In this document: positions 9,186 to 18,216 of the stretch, piece by piece
Numbering within the stretch: the stretch's first letter is position 1
Layout of the letters: the number at the start of each line of letters is the position of its first letter
Assembly (NCBI RefSeq): GCF_000195275.1
Contig: NC_015385.1
Coordinates: forward strand, 2,434,501-2,498,500
Length of the DNA: 64,000 nucleotides
Reading direction: 5' to 3'
From: Treponema succinifaciens DSM 2489
GTDB lineage: Bacteria > Spirochaetota > Spirochaetia > Treponematales > Treponemataceae
Translations under genes and position numbers: made by a program
Notes under the pieces: generated by a model
What the model was told of the DNA's origin: nothing
Databases searched by the model: none
What the model saw: only the letters and a program-made list of their open reading frames with translations

Positions 9186-9286
9186 TTTAAATCTCCAAAA
9201 ATAAATTTTAGATACGCTAGCATTTTAGTTCATCTTGATTTTTCTGTCTATAAAAAGCTACGTTTAATTCCCACCATTTTCTTAGA

Positions 9287-9316
9287 TTGAACACAGCGCG
9301 GAGTTTCATGTATAAT
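9287..9316 (+). promoter_or_regulatory. sigma-70 promoter of trkAH (leaderless)
   Basis: TTGAAC at 9287-9292, an 18-nt spacer and a perfect TATAAT at 9311-9316. The trkA ATG follows after seven A residues and no Shine-Dalgarno is present, so the mRNA probably begins at the start codon. Confidence 0.7.
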
Positions 9317-9323
9317 AAAAAAA

Positions 9324-10775
9324 ATGAACATAATGATAATCGGTGCAGGCTTTACTGGAGTTCAGCTGGCAAAACGCCTTATAAACGAAGGCAACATTGT
9401 AAAAATAATCGAAAGCAACGAAGACATTGTTGAGCACGTAAGCAATCGTCTTGACTGCCAAGTTATAAATGCGGACGGAAACAATCTTCAAGTTTTGGAA
9501 GAGCTTGAAATTGGAAAAATGGATGCGCTTGTAACTTTGACTGACAGCGATGAAATCAACATGATTACCTGTTCCCTTGTGGACGCCGTTTATCCAGACG
9601 TACTGAAAATTGCGCGTGTAAGAAACTACGCCTACTATGCAAACACAAACACAACAGCTCGCCAGCACGCGGAAACTTTCAAGGGAAATCACCGTCCGCT
9701 TTACGGAATTGACTACATGATTCATCCTGATGTAGAAGCCGCTCAGGCAATTGTAAAAGCTGTTGAGCATGGAGCAATAAGCGACATTGTTGATTTTGGT
9801 GAAAACGGAGATTTTGAAATCATTGCGCTTCAAATTGAAAAAGGAAGCAAACTCGATGGAGCCGCGTTAAAAAACATCCGCTCGCTTACAGACAAAAAAT
9901 TTCTTATAGTTTATCAGGAAACAAAAGAAAAAGATTCAGACAACATGATTTCAGCCCTGCCATCCGGCGAAACAATTTTAAATGCAGGAGACAGAATCGG
10001 AATCATAATTGAAAAAGAAAACATTCCATTTATACTTGAGCTTTGCGGAATCAAGACAGACGCAATAAAAAAAATCGCTCTGGTTGGAATCGGAAGAATC
10101 GGAACAATCGTAGCAGACAAAATTATCGAAAAAGACAAGGTTTCATTTTTAAAAAAAATTTTCACTGGAACAAAAAATATTTCGCAGACATTCACAATCA
10201 TAGACAGCGACAAAAATCTTTGCAAGGAAGCTGAAAAAAAATTTCCGCAGGCACAGATTTTCAACGCGGACATCACAGACGATGTTTTTATAGAAGAAGA
10301 AGGAATTCAAAAGTACAACCTTGTAATTTGCGCCACGCACAATCACGAACTGAACATGGTTGTTTCCGCTTACCTTGAATCTCTAGGCGTGGAAAAAACA
10401 ATCGCGCTAGTTGCCCAGTCCCAGTTTGGAAACATAGCCAGAAAACTTGGAGTCGATGTTGCAATTCCTATGCGGGACACTTTGGTTGACTCAATTATAA
10501 GCCATCTGCACGGAAAATCAGTAACGGGAATTCATACAGTTTCAAACGGTGCATTTGAAATCGTGGAATGCGATTTGCCTTCATCAAGCAAGTTTATCGG
10601 CAAGCAGCTAAAAGACATCGCAAGTCCCGGCGAATATCTGATTCTCCTTGTAAAGAAAATTGGAAGTGAAAAATTTGAACTTCCGCAGGGAAACACAACA
10701 TTTTCCGTGGGAGACCATCTGGTTATAATAGAAAAAACTGGAGATAAAAAGATTCTGGAAAAATTCAGCAAATAG
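9324..10775 (+). CDS. trkA: Trk potassium uptake, NAD-binding regulatory subunit
   Basis: Peripheral membrane subunit that gates TrkH in response to nucleotides. The 483 residues hold the duplicated RCK layout. The first Rossmann domain has IIGAGFTGVQLAK at about 5-17 and an acidic strand end near 30, and the first TrkA-C domain lies at about 145-225. The second Rossmann domain has LVGIGRIGTIVAD near 251-263, and the second TrkA-C domain lies at about 395-480. The start is the conserved MNIMIIGAG at an apparently leaderless ATG. trkH follows 9 nt later, forming a two-gene potassium operon. Confidence 0.95.
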   Translation: MNIMIIGAGFTGVQLAKRLINEGNIVKIIESNEDIVEHVSNRLDCQVINADGNNLQVLEELEIGKMDALVTLTDSDEINMITCSLVDAVYPDVLKIARVRNYAYYANTNTTARQHAETFKGNHRPLYGIDYMIHPDVEAAQAIVKAVEHGAISDIVDFGENGDFEIIALQIEKGSKLDGAALKNIRSLTDKKFLIVYQETKEKDSDNMISALPSGETILNAGDRIGIIIEKENIPFILELCGIKTDAIKKIALVGIGRIGTIVADKIIEKDKVSFLKKIFTGTKNISQTFTIIDSDKNLCKEAEKKFPQAQIFNADITDDVFIEEEGIQKYNLVICATHNHELNMVVSAYLESLGVEKTIALVAQSQFGNIARKLGVDVAIPMRDTLVDSIISHLHGKSVTGIHTVSNGAFEIVECDLPSSSKFIGKQLKDIASPGEYLILLVKKIGSEKFELPQGNTTFSVGDHLVIIEKTGDKKILEKFSK

Positions 10776-10784
10776 GAACTTTCA

Positions 10785-12227
10785 ATGGCATTTACACTTT
10801 GCATAATAATTTTTTTTATAATTTCAATAATCGGACTTTCATTCTCAATTCCAATCGCCACGGCAATTTTCTGCCATGAATATTTTGTAATTCCATCTTT
10901 TTTAATTCCGATGATTGCAAGCTTGATTCTAGGCGCAATGACACTGTTTTTTTTCCGCAACAAAAAATCAAGGCTTACAATAAGATCAAGTTTTGCAGCC
11001 GTCGCGCTCGCCTGGATTTCTGCAAGTTTATTCGGAGCGATTCCACTTTATTTTAGCGGAGCAATTCCAAATTTCACCGATGCATTTTTTGAAAGTGTAA
11101 GCGGATTTACAACAACAGGCGCAACGACTCTTTCCGAAATTGAAAAACTTCCGCGCAGCATAAATTTATGGAGATGCCTTTCACACTGGCTTGGCGGAAT
11201 GGGAATTGTGGCACTTACGGTTGCGCTCATGCCAGTTCTTGGAGTCGGCGGATTTCAGCTTATAAAGGCGGAAACTACAGGTCCGGAAAAAGGAAAGTTC
11301 ACGCCCAAAATAACAACCACCGCAAAAATTCTTTGGTTCATTTATCTTGGAATGACGCTCATTCAGACCGCTCTTTTAAAAATTGCGGGAATGGATTTTA
11401 TAGACGCGCTTTGCCACGCATTTTCAACTTTGGGAACAGGCGGATTTTCTACAAGAAACGCAAGCATCGGCGCATACAATTCCGCCGCAATCGAATGGAT
11501 TTGCTTTGTGTTTATGTTTTTAGCCGGAATAAATTTTTCGCTTTACTATTATTTTTTCACACGTAATTTCAGCGAAATAAAATGCAACTCGGAACTGAAA
11601 GCATATATCTGGATAAATATTATTTCAATCGCCGCAATCGCAGTTGCTCAGGCTTCTTCTTACGGCGGATTTTTTAAGTCGCTCAGATTTTCAGCATTTC
11701 AAACAGCAACCATTTTGACCACAACAGGTTTTTCCACAGCCGACTACACAAAATGGAAAAGCGCAAGTCAAATTGTAATTTTGATGCTTTTGTTCATAGG
11801 CGGAATGTCCGGCTCAACTGCCGGCGGAGTAAAAGTCATAAGATGGGTCGTGCTTTACAAGCAGTTCAAAAATGAAATACTAAAAATGATTCATCCGCAC
11901 GGAGTTTTTTCAATCAGACTGAATCAGCAGACAGGAAGAAAAGATGTCGTTTTTTCAGTCTCGGCTTTTTTCTTTTTGTATTTTTCATTTGTGATTTTGA
12001 CCGCATTTTTCACGTCATTTTTCGGACTTGATATGCAGACTTCCTTTACCGGAGCTTTAACAATGATCGGAAACTGCGGACCTGCATTCGGAGCGTTGGG
12101 ACCAAGCAACAACTGTGGTTGGCTCGCTGCCCCTGTAAAATGGTGGTATAGTTTTGCAATGATTGCCGGTCGTCTGGAACTTTTTACACTCTTTATTTTC
12201 CTTACGCCAGCCTACTGGAAAAAATAA
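10785..12227 (+). CDS. trkH: Trk potassium uptake membrane subunit
   Basis: Potassium channel-like transporter subunit in the inner membrane. The 480-residue protein has about ten to twelve hydrophobic helices and four pore-loop selectivity segments: SGFTTTGATT (near 105), LGTGGFSTRN (near 214), TTTGFSTADY (near 310) and IGNCGPAFGALG (near 427). Each carries the filter glycine. A GGAAC stretch precedes the ATG, which begins 9 nt after trkA. It ends near a tRNA gene on the other strand. Confidence 0.95.
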   Translation: MAFTLCIIIFFIISIIGLSFSIPIATAIFCHEYFVIPSFLIPMIASLILGAMTLFFFRNKKSRLTIRSSFAAVALAWISASLFGAIPLYFSGAIPNFTDAFFESVSGFTTTGATTLSEIEKLPRSINLWRCLSHWLGGMGIVALTVALMPVLGVGGFQLIKAETTGPEKGKFTPKITTTAKILWFIYLGMTLIQTALLKIAGMDFIDALCHAFSTLGTGGFSTRNASIGAYNSAAIEWICFVFMFLAGINFSLYYYFFTRNFSEIKCNSELKAYIWINIISIAAIAVAQASSYGGFFKSLRFSAFQTATILTTTGFSTADYTKWKSASQIVILMLLFIGGMSGSTAGGVKVIRWVVLYKQFKNEILKMIHPHGVFSIRLNQQTGRKDVVFSVSAFFFLYFSFVILTAFFTSFFGLDMQTSFTGALTMIGNCGPAFGALGPSNNCGWLAAPVKWWYSFAMIAGRLELFTLFIFLTPAYWKK

Positions 12228-12274
12228 AAACTGCACTTGGTCGGCGTTCGCTTCGGTACTCGGTTCAGGTTTTC

Positions 12275-12315
12275 CATAAAAAATAAAGACCACACTTCAT
12301 TTTAAGTGCGGTCTT
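12275..12315 (-). terminator. rho-independent terminator of tRNA-Thr
   Basis: On the minus strand AAGACCGCACTT pairs with AAGTGTGGTCTT (12286-12315), followed by TTTATTTTTT. It sits directly after the tRNA gene and faces the trkH stop. Confidence 0.75.
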
Positions 12316-12322
12316 GTACTTT

Positions 12323-12395
12323 AGCCAACTCCCGGACTTGAACCGAGTACCTGCTCGTTACGAGGGAGCTGCTCTACCAGGTGAGCTAAGTTGGC
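12323..12395 (-). tRNA. tRNA-Thr (anticodon CGT)
   Basis: A cloverleaf folds on the minus strand. The acceptor stem GCCAACT pairs with AGTTGGC, and the D stem is GCTC/GAGC. The anticodon loop is CTCGTAA, reading CGT after U33, and the T arm is CTCGG TTCAAGT CCGGG with a wobble pair. One C-C mismatch closes the anticodon stem at 31-39. The discriminator base is U, and CCA is not encoded and must be added. It stands alone. Confidence 0.95.
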
Positions 12396-12477
12396 AAGTG
12401 AAAGAATGTTAGCAAAAATGGCTAAATCAGTCAACAGAAAATCCGCAGCCCGGCAAAGCGAGCCACGGACAATTTTA

Positions 12478-13974
12478 TTAAAGAGGAATGTTTCCGTGTT
12501 TTTTTGCAGGAGATGAATTCTGTGTTTTTTGAGCAAGGAATTCAAGGCTGCGGGCAACACGTTGTCTTGTTTCTTCAGGATTTATAATTTCGCTGATATA
12601 ATCACGCTGAGCAGCAATTGTCGGAGTCATAATTGTATCTTTATACTCCTGAGATTTCTGGGCAACAAGAGCAGCCTGAGCTGGATCTTTCATTTCCTTT
12701 GCATAAAGAATTCCAAGAGCACCTTCCGCACCCATTACAGCAATTTCAGCTTTTGGCCAGGCATAGACAAAGTCCGCGCCAAGATGCTTTGAGCACATTG
12801 CAATGTAAGCTCCGCCGTAAGCCTTGCGTGTAATAACTGTAACTTTTGGAACAGTCGCTTCGCTGTATGCGTAAATTACTTTTGCTCCATGACGGATAAT
12901 TCCCTTTTGCTCTTCATCAGGGCCGGGCAAGAATCCCGGAACATCAACAAAAGTAACAAGCGGAACATTATAAGCGTCGCAGTAACGAACAAAGCGCGCA
13001 ATCTTATCAGAAGCATCGCAGTTCAAAAGTCCACCCCAGACAGCCGGATTGTTAGCAACAACACCAACAGATTTTCCTTCAATTTTTGCAAAGCCGACAA
13101 CTGCCATCTGAGCAAATTCTTTCATCACTTCAAAGAAACTGTCATCATCAACAACGCAGTCAATTACATTGCGGATGTCGTAGCCTTTTTTGCTTTCTTC
13201 TGGAAGAGCTTCTGCAATTTTCTTTGCCTTTTTCTTTTCGTCAAACTTGAATTTAGCTTCAGCAACAATTTCTTCGCCGTAATAATGCGGAATGTAGTCC
13301 AAAAGTTTTCTTACAGCTTCATAGCATTCTGGCTCTGAGGAAGCTCTAAAATGGGCAACGCCGCTTTTCTGAGCATGAATAGAAGCACCGCCCAAATCTT
13401 CCGCGGAAATATCAAGCGAAAGAACACTTTTTACAACTTTTGGTCCAGTGATAAACATCTGGCTGATTGTGTCAACTGCAAAAATAAAATCAGTGATTCC
13501 CGGTGAATAAACAGCACCGCCAGCGCAAGGTCCTACAATAATTGAAATCTGCGGAACAGTTCCAGATGCGCGCACATTCTGATAAAAAAGCTCGCCATAG
13601 CCGCAAAGAGCATCAACACCTTCCTGAATACGAGCTCCGCCTGAATCATTAAGACCGATAACCGGACACTTTGCCATAATCGCCTTATCAATGAGCTCCG
13701 CAATTTTCTGTCCATGAACTTTTCCAAGCGAGCCGCCCTGAACTGTAAAATCCTGAGCATAAATGGCAACTTTTTTTCCGTTGATTTTTCCAAAGCCAGT
13801 AATTACACCGTCATAAGGAATTTCTTTTTTGTCCATTCCAAAGCTTGTGCAAGTATGACGCGCCGCTGAATAAATTTCATAAAATGAGTCTTTGTCGCAA
13901 AGATTGTTGATTCTTTCAATAGCGTGAAATTTTCCCTTTGCGTGCTGTTTTTCAAGATTATAATTAGAAGCCAT
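12478..13974 (-). CDS. acyl-CoA carboxylase/decarboxylase carboxyltransferase subunit
   Basis: Biotin-dependent carboxyltransferase of the propionyl-CoA carboxylase beta / methylmalonyl-CoA decarboxylase alpha family, 498 residues from an ATG preceded by GGAGGAAAT. It has both crotonase-like halves. The N half includes GGSLGKVHGQK, LNDSGGARIQEG and VGPCAGGAVYSP; the C half includes FVDVPGFLPG, GIIRHGAKVIYAYSEATVPK and RKAYGGAYIAM. The end KKHGNIPL matches methylmalonyl-CoA-acting enzymes. No biotin carrier, biotin carboxylase or sodium-pump subunit is adjacent, so whether it carboxylates, decarboxylates or transcarboxylates cannot be told. A role in propionate/succinate metabolism is plausible. 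Confidence 0.9.
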   Translation of the reverse strand: MASNYNLEKQHAKGKFHAIERINNLCDKDSFYEIYSAARHTCTSFGMDKKEIPYDGVITGFGKINGKKVAIYAQDFTVQGGSLGKVHGQKIAELIDKAIMAKCPVIGLNDSGGARIQEGVDALCGYGELFYQNVRASGTVPQISIIVGPCAGGAVYSPGITDFIFAVDTISQMFITGPKVVKSVLSLDISAEDLGGASIHAQKSGVAHFRASSEPECYEAVRKLLDYIPHYYGEEIVAEAKFKFDEKKKAKKIAEALPEESKKGYDIRNVIDCVVDDDSFFEVMKEFAQMAVVGFAKIEGKSVGVVANNPAVWGGLLNCDASDKIARFVRYCDAYNVPLVTFVDVPGFLPGPDEEQKGIIRHGAKVIYAYSEATVPKVTVITRKAYGGAYIAMCSKHLGADFVYAWPKAEIAVMGAEGALGILYAKEMKDPAQAALVAQKSQEYKDTIMTPTIAAQRDYISEIINPEETRQRVARSLEFLAQKTQNSSPAKKHGNIPL

Positions 13975-14105
13975 ATTTCCTCCAAAAAACAAAACAATGC
14001 TTTATTTGCAAGCCAGTTCCAAATAAGAAACTTTTGCAACTGACTTCTTATAATATCGTGAATATTTTTCAAAGTCAATATGACAAAAAACGTAAAACTG
14101 TCATT

Positions 14106-15728
14106 TCATTTATTGGCAGGCTTTACAAACACAAGGCTCTGTTCTTCCACATATTTTTCAGCATCTTTGATTTCTTGGTCGGAAGGAATAAAATCATATT
14201 CTTGGCGCAAAACAGAAGCGCAGGCAAAAACATCACCGCCGCATTTTTCCATTGCAGCAGAATATTCCGCCTTTAGCTCGCTGAATTTAAAAAAGTTGCT
14301 TTCAATTTCAGTTTGAATATCAAAAATAATCCAGCGGTCTTTTTTAAATTTCAGGGAAACTTTTTCTTTTTGAAGCGAAACACAAAGGCTGTCTTCTCCA
14401 AGCGAATCAAAAATAAAGAATTCAACTTGGTATTCTTTTTTTTCTCCCGGGAAAACTTTCTGTCCGCTTTCTTCCAAAATAGCAGGCGGCTTTTCTTTTC
14501 TGCGCTGACCTTTAAAGAAAGTTCTGCAAGGATTTCCATCAACTGTGAAATTTGAAATTCCATAAATATTGTGGCTAAGCTGATTTTTTACAAGCCAGAC
14601 AGAAGGTGGAACAAGGTCGTTACCGGCATTGTACATTGAACTTGTTTTTCCTGTAACAAAAATATTTGCAAGCCGGTCTACTCTGCCACCAAGAGATTTT
14701 GCAGAACTTGCCCGAGCTGAATCCACGTCCAGCAAATTTACCGCGCTGTAGTACATTTCCACCGTTTGAAGCGAAGTCAGCCCTTTTGTAGTCCGCTTTT
14801 CACAAAAAGTCCCGTAAAGCGAAACCGCAACCGCAATTGCAAAAATAAAAACCGCAATGCAAATTTTTATCGCCGTGGATTTTATACTAAGCCATCTTTT
14901 TGCACGGATTTTCTTTTCTTGGCGCAAAAGAAATTTATGGGACTCTTCATTAAATTTTTTCAAATCCGAAGAAGAAGGCTCTTTTAATTCAAGAGCGGAA
15001 AATTCTTCTTTGGGGAACGAGCAATATTTGCCTGCAAAAGCGTTTTCTGTAAACAAAAGAATTTTTTCATCAACTCCAAAAACCGCATGGCGCAACGGAC
15101 AGTAATTTAAATCCCTGATATCAATTTCCCTTGCAGAAGCAGATTTTTCAGCAAACGGAACTTTTCCACAAATAGCCTTGTAAACAATTGCCGCCTGCAA
15201 AAAGCGCACCGCAGTTTTTCCAGAAAACACAGGATTCAAATAGCTTCCATATAAATCTGAAAAATTTTCTTCCCCAAGCGACGACAAAGAAATTTCAATC
15301 AAATTCTTAGGCAAAAATAGTACTTTGGAAAAATCCTTGGAAACAATAATTCCACCTGCGCCAACCAAAGAAAGAGCTGACTTGCTTTCATCCAAAGCAT
15401 CAAGCGCATTGCAGACAAGCGAACAGGCTTTTATAGACTCTTCTTTCTCCAAGGATTCTAAATATTCACTAAGCACAAATCCATAAAAGCAAGAGCCTTC
15501 AAGAAAAACAGTCTCATCTTTGTCTTGCGCAAATTCTTTTAAATCCGCAGAAGAAACTGTGCTTTCAAAACTCCATAAAGAGAAATTCCAAGTTTCGCCA
15601 TTGAGCTCAGCAAGAAGTCCGTTTTCCCTGATTTTTCCGGCAAATCCAGCTTTTACAAAAACATTACCAGACATCCGGCTGTCTAAAAAAATTTTTTCGC
15701 CTTGAAGAAAAACTGGGATAGAACTCAT
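14106..15728 (-). CDS. unknown membrane protein coupled to hflKC
   Basis: A 540-residue protein I do not recognise. Its ATG overlaps the hflC stop by 4 nt (ATGA), so it is the third gene of the hflK-hflC operon. The N-terminal ~270 residues look cytoplasmic. A basic segment (RAKRWLSIKS) and one membrane helix at about 286-310 follow, then ~230 residues outside. Around residues 125-200 the order GGIIVSKDFSKVLFLP, SLG, LYGSYLNPV and AIVYKAICGKVPF recalls the late half of a protein-kinase fold without catalytic residues. This is only a suggestion. The outer part has no recognised domain. It may modulate the HflKC-protease complex; that rests on position alone. Confidence 0.75.
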   Translation of the reverse strand: MSSIPVFLQGEKIFLDSRMSGNVFVKAGFAGKIRENGLLAELNGETWNFSLWSFESTVSSADLKEFAQDKDETVFLEGSCFYGFVLSEYLESLEKEESIKACSLVCNALDALDESKSALSLVGAGGIIVSKDFSKVLFLPKNLIEISLSSLGEENFSDLYGSYLNPVFSGKTAVRFLQAAIVYKAICGKVPFAEKSASAREIDIRDLNYCPLRHAVFGVDEKILLFTENAFAGKYCSFPKEEFSALELKEPSSSDLKKFNEESHKFLLRQEKKIRAKRWLSIKSTAIKICIAVFIFAIAVAVSLYGTFCEKRTTKGLTSLQTVEMYYSAVNLLDVDSARASSAKSLGGRVDRLANIFVTGKTSSMYNAGNDLVPPSVWLVKNQLSHNIYGISNFTVDGNPCRTFFKGQRRKEKPPAILEESGQKVFPGEKKEYQVEFFIFDSLGEDSLCVSLQKEKVSLKFKKDRWIIFDIQTEIESNFFKFSELKAEYSAAMEKCGGDVFACASVLRQEYDFIPSDQEIKDAEKYVEEQSLVFVKPANK

Positions 15729-16729
15729 TGACGTTTCCCATCTGAACTATACAAATATTTAAAGTAGTCCATTTTTGTGCTGTAGGTAACATCAAAATTG
15801 CCAATTGTATTTTTGTACGACTCAAGACTTTTCCAGAACTCGTAGAACTTAGGATCACGCGTGTAAGACTGAGTGTAAATTGCCGCGGCTTCCGCATCAG
15901 CCTTTCCTTTTGTCTCCTCGCTTTTTCTGTAGGCTTCTGATTCTATCGTACGCTTTTCGTTTTCAAGCTTTCCAAGCCACTCGGATTTTTTTCCTTCGCC
16001 AAGAGAACGGTACGCCTGGGCCACTTGGTTGCGCTCCTTAATCATTCTGTTGTAAACGCTTTCTGTAAGCTCGTCAGAATATTTTATCTGGCGCGGAACA
16101 ATGTCAATCAATTCGATTCCATATTCGCCAACCATTTTTCTTGCATCGTCAGCCATTTCCTGGCAAAGTGCGCTTCTTCCCTTGGAAACACTTTCGTTGT
16201 TTGAATTCACATTCACCAAAGCTTCAATTTCCGCGCTGTCCTCGCCTTCGATTCCTGCAAGCTGATTTGAATCCGCACTGTCTTTTTCTTCGTTTATAAG
16301 ATTGCTGCTTCTTACAATTTCGCTAAGCCGGTTGCGTGTGATAATTGTCCTAGTTGAAGAATCAATTACATCGCTAAGCTTGTTGTACGCCGCATCCAAA
16401 GTCTTGAACGACTGATAAAACAACGCAGGATCTGAAATTTTCCAGCGGCTTGTAGTGTCCACAATTATAAACTGATTTTCCTTTGTGGGAATGCGGGCCT
16501 GATCACCTTCAAGCGAAAGAATTTTTGCAGGATAAAAAGTAACAACATCAAGAAAAGGAATCTTAAAATAAAGCCCGGTAGAAGTGCAGGATTTTACAAT
16601 CTGACCAAACCTTGTAACAACAGCCTGATCACCTTCGTTCACGATATAAAAAGGACCTGCCGCAAGCAAAATCACAACGGCAGCAACAAATGCCGCAAGT
16701 CTAAGATAAAATTTATTCTGTTTTGCCAT
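15725..16729 (-). CDS. hflC: HflC, SPFH-domain modulator of FtsH
   Basis: Stomatin/prohibitin-type inner membrane protein that with HflK forms a cage around the FtsH protease. The 334 residues comprise an N-terminal membrane helix (about 8-28), an SPFH domain beginning AVVTRFGQIV, and a helical tail with DAEAAAIYTQSYTRDPKFYEFWKSLESY, the family's C-terminal signature. The start is the ATG with GGAGG; the reading frame also opens earlier inside hflK but without an RBS. It overlaps the hflK end by 17 nt. An acidic insertion at about 165-190 (GEDSAEIEALVNVNSNNE) is typical of HflC from several phyla. Confidence 0.92.
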   Translation of the reverse strand: MAKQNKFYLRLAAFVAAVVILLAAGPFYIVNEGDQAVVTRFGQIVKSCTSTGLYFKIPFLDVVTFYPAKILSLEGDQARIPTKENQFIIVDTTSRWKISDPALFYQSFKTLDAAYNKLSDVIDSSTRTIITRNRLSEIVRSSNLINEEKDSADSNQLAGIEGEDSAEIEALVNVNSNNESVSKGRSALCQEMADDARKMVGEYGIELIDIVPRQIKYSDELTESVYNRMIKERNQVAQAYRSLGEGKKSEWLGKLENEKRTIESEAYRKSEETKGKADAEAAAIYTQSYTRDPKFYEFWKSLESYKNTIGNFDVTYSTKMDYFKYLYSSDGKRQ

Positions 16730-17690
16730 TTTTTCCTCCAAGATTCTTAAACGGAAGCACATTGTCAAGACCGCTGTCTATCAAAGCCGGATTCTTTTCT
16801 GCGCCGGAAGCAAAAATTTCTTCCATAGTTTCAAGGTAAAGACGTTCCCTTGTAACTGCAGGAGCTTTTCTGTATTCCTCATAAACTGAATTGAACCTTG
16901 CGACATCGCCTTTTGCCTTGTTCACACGTTCAGCCGCATAGCCGTCCGCCACTTGAATCTGACGGTCAGCCTCGCCCTTTGCCTTTGGAATTTCTGAATT
17001 GTAGCTTTCTTTTCCTTCATTTATAAAGCGGTTCATGTCCTGAATAGCCTTGTTCACGTCCTCAAACGCATCCTGAACTCCTTCCGGCGGAACAATATTC
17101 TGAAGCTTAACCGCAAACACATTTATTCCAAGCCCAAGCTGCGAAAACTGCTCGTTCATCATGGAAACCGCAAGATTTTCAATGTTGCTTCGCTCGCTGC
17201 TCATAACATCCAAAATCGCCCGGTCGCCAACCAAAGTATTGATTACAGAACGGCTTATATCGCGGATTGTCTGATCTTTTTCCTGAACCGTAAAAAGCCA
17301 GGCACGCGGATCAACAATCCTGTACTGAATAATCCATTCAACATCCACGATATTCAAATCGCCGGTCAGCATAGTTGATTCACGCGTAATATTATTCTGA
17401 TACTGATTTACAGAGCCGCTTTTTGTGGTTTTAAATCCGAACTGCTCCGTCTGGACAACTTTGTTTCCCGGAACAATAAATTTTTTGTCTATAAACGGAA
17501 TTTTATACTGAAGCCCCGGTCCCAAAGTAGCATAATATCTTCCAAACCGAGTGATTACAGCCTGCTCCGCCTGATCAACAACAAAAAGACTAGAGCCTGC
17601 CGACGCAAGCAAAATAACTCCTGCAATAACTGCCACAACATAAGATGGCTTTTTAAAAAAACTCCTGATTTTTACTTCCAAATCTGACAT
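16713..17690 (-). CDS. hflK: HflK, SPFH-domain modulator of FtsH
   Basis: Partner of HflC. The 325 residues have a membrane helix at about 17-38, then QAEQAVITRFGRYYATLGPGL and the SPFH domain. A long helical segment follows (about 200-290) with the conserved IVPPEGVQDAFEDVNKA and ADGYAAERVNKAKGD, the HflK-specific hallmark. It is first of a three-gene minus-strand operon, hflK-hflC-unknown. No good Shine-Dalgarno is visible before the ATG. Confidence 0.92.
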   Translation of the reverse strand: MSDLEVKIRSFFKKPSYVVAVIAGVILLASAGSSLFVVDQAEQAVITRFGRYYATLGPGLQYKIPFIDKKFIVPGNKVVQTEQFGFKTTKSGSVNQYQNNITRESTMLTGDLNIVDVEWIIQYRIVDPRAWLFTVQEKDQTIRDISRSVINTLVGDRAILDVMSSERSNIENLAVSMMNEQFSQLGLGINVFAVKLQNIVPPEGVQDAFEDVNKAIQDMNRFINEGKESYNSEIPKAKGEADRQIQVADGYAAERVNKAKGDVARFNSVYEEYRKAPAVTRERLYLETMEEIFASGAEKNPALIDSGLDNVLPFKNLGGKNGKTE

Positions 17691-17911
17691 AAATATAAAT
17701 TAATGCAAATCCGCTTAAAAAACAACGGTATCTATCAGCAAATTTTTTATATTTTCAATGTCTTTTCATTAAATTCCAAATTTTGTGTAAAACATACTTC
17801 TGATATTTTGAAATTCAATTCCCGATTTGACAGCAAAAACAACCCACTGTTTTTTTCTCCAATAATTCCATCTTTAAACATAGCCTCTTACATATAATTG
17901 TTCATTCTTAT
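17691..17911. other. intergenic, no feature recognised
   Basis: AT-rich spacer between hflK and the repeated OMP1 upstream block. A short reading frame on the plus strand shows no RBS and no family resemblance; I do not call it. Confidence 0.5.
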
Positions 17912-18012
17912 ACCCTTGCAAAGAAATGCGGAACAGGAAAAACGGCAGTGTTCCATGGCAGAAAAGTGAGCCTTTCTTAGTCCGCGGCTAATGCTATATT
18001 CAGTTAAAAATT

Positions 18013-18130
18013 AACTTAAAATTGTTTTGTTTTTAACTTAAAAATATTTTAAAATTAAGTTGATTTCGTTTTGATTTTAACTTAAAAACATTTTGAAATT
18101 AACTTAATTTCGTTTTCTTTTTAAGTTTAT
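18013..18130 (+). repeat. AT-rich 22/44-bp periodic repeats upstream of OMP1
   Basis: AACTTAAA-type units start at 18013, 18035, 18079 and (diverged) 18123, i.e. spacings of 22, 44 and 44 bp, with TTTCGTTTT and ATTTTAAAATTAAG between them. The tracts are in phase with about two helical turns, which suits intrinsically curved DNA or an array of regulator sites. No convincing -35/-10 pair could be placed between here and the leader. Confidence 0.7.
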
Positions 18131-18173
18131 TTCATTATTAAATCAAATTGATTTTTCCATATCTCTCTATATT

Positions 18174-18216
18174 CTCCTTTGCTCCGAAAGGCTCCCCAAG
18201 ATTTAAACATAAGGAG
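18174..18216 (+). promoter_or_regulatory. possible RBS-sequestering hairpin in OMP1 leader
   Basis: CTCCTT at 18174-18179 is exactly complementary to AAGGAG at 18211-18216, the Shine-Dalgarno of OMP1. The 31-nt loop holds GCTCCGAAAGGCTCC, which could offer alternative pairing. It is conserved in OMP4 but absent from OMP2 and OMP3. Six pairs could arise by chance in a pyrimidine-rich leader. Confidence 0.3.

Noticed and set aside
12228-12285. Second tRNA or small RNA between trkH and tRNA-Thr
   Set aside because: No cloverleaf forms; the GGTTCA-like string is not part of a T arm.
14079-14106. Frameshift or pseudogene at the end of the hflKC-linked unknown gene
   Set aside because: The frame is continuous over 540 codons and ends before the carboxyltransferase gene with no trace of homologous sequence after the stop.
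17703-17897. 64-codon frame upstream of OMP1
   Set aside because: AT-rich DNA, no RBS, no recognisable protein features.
18149-18171. TTGATT and TATATT before OMP1 as a standard promoter
   Set aside because: The spacer is only about 14 nt, too short for sigma-70; left unassigned.
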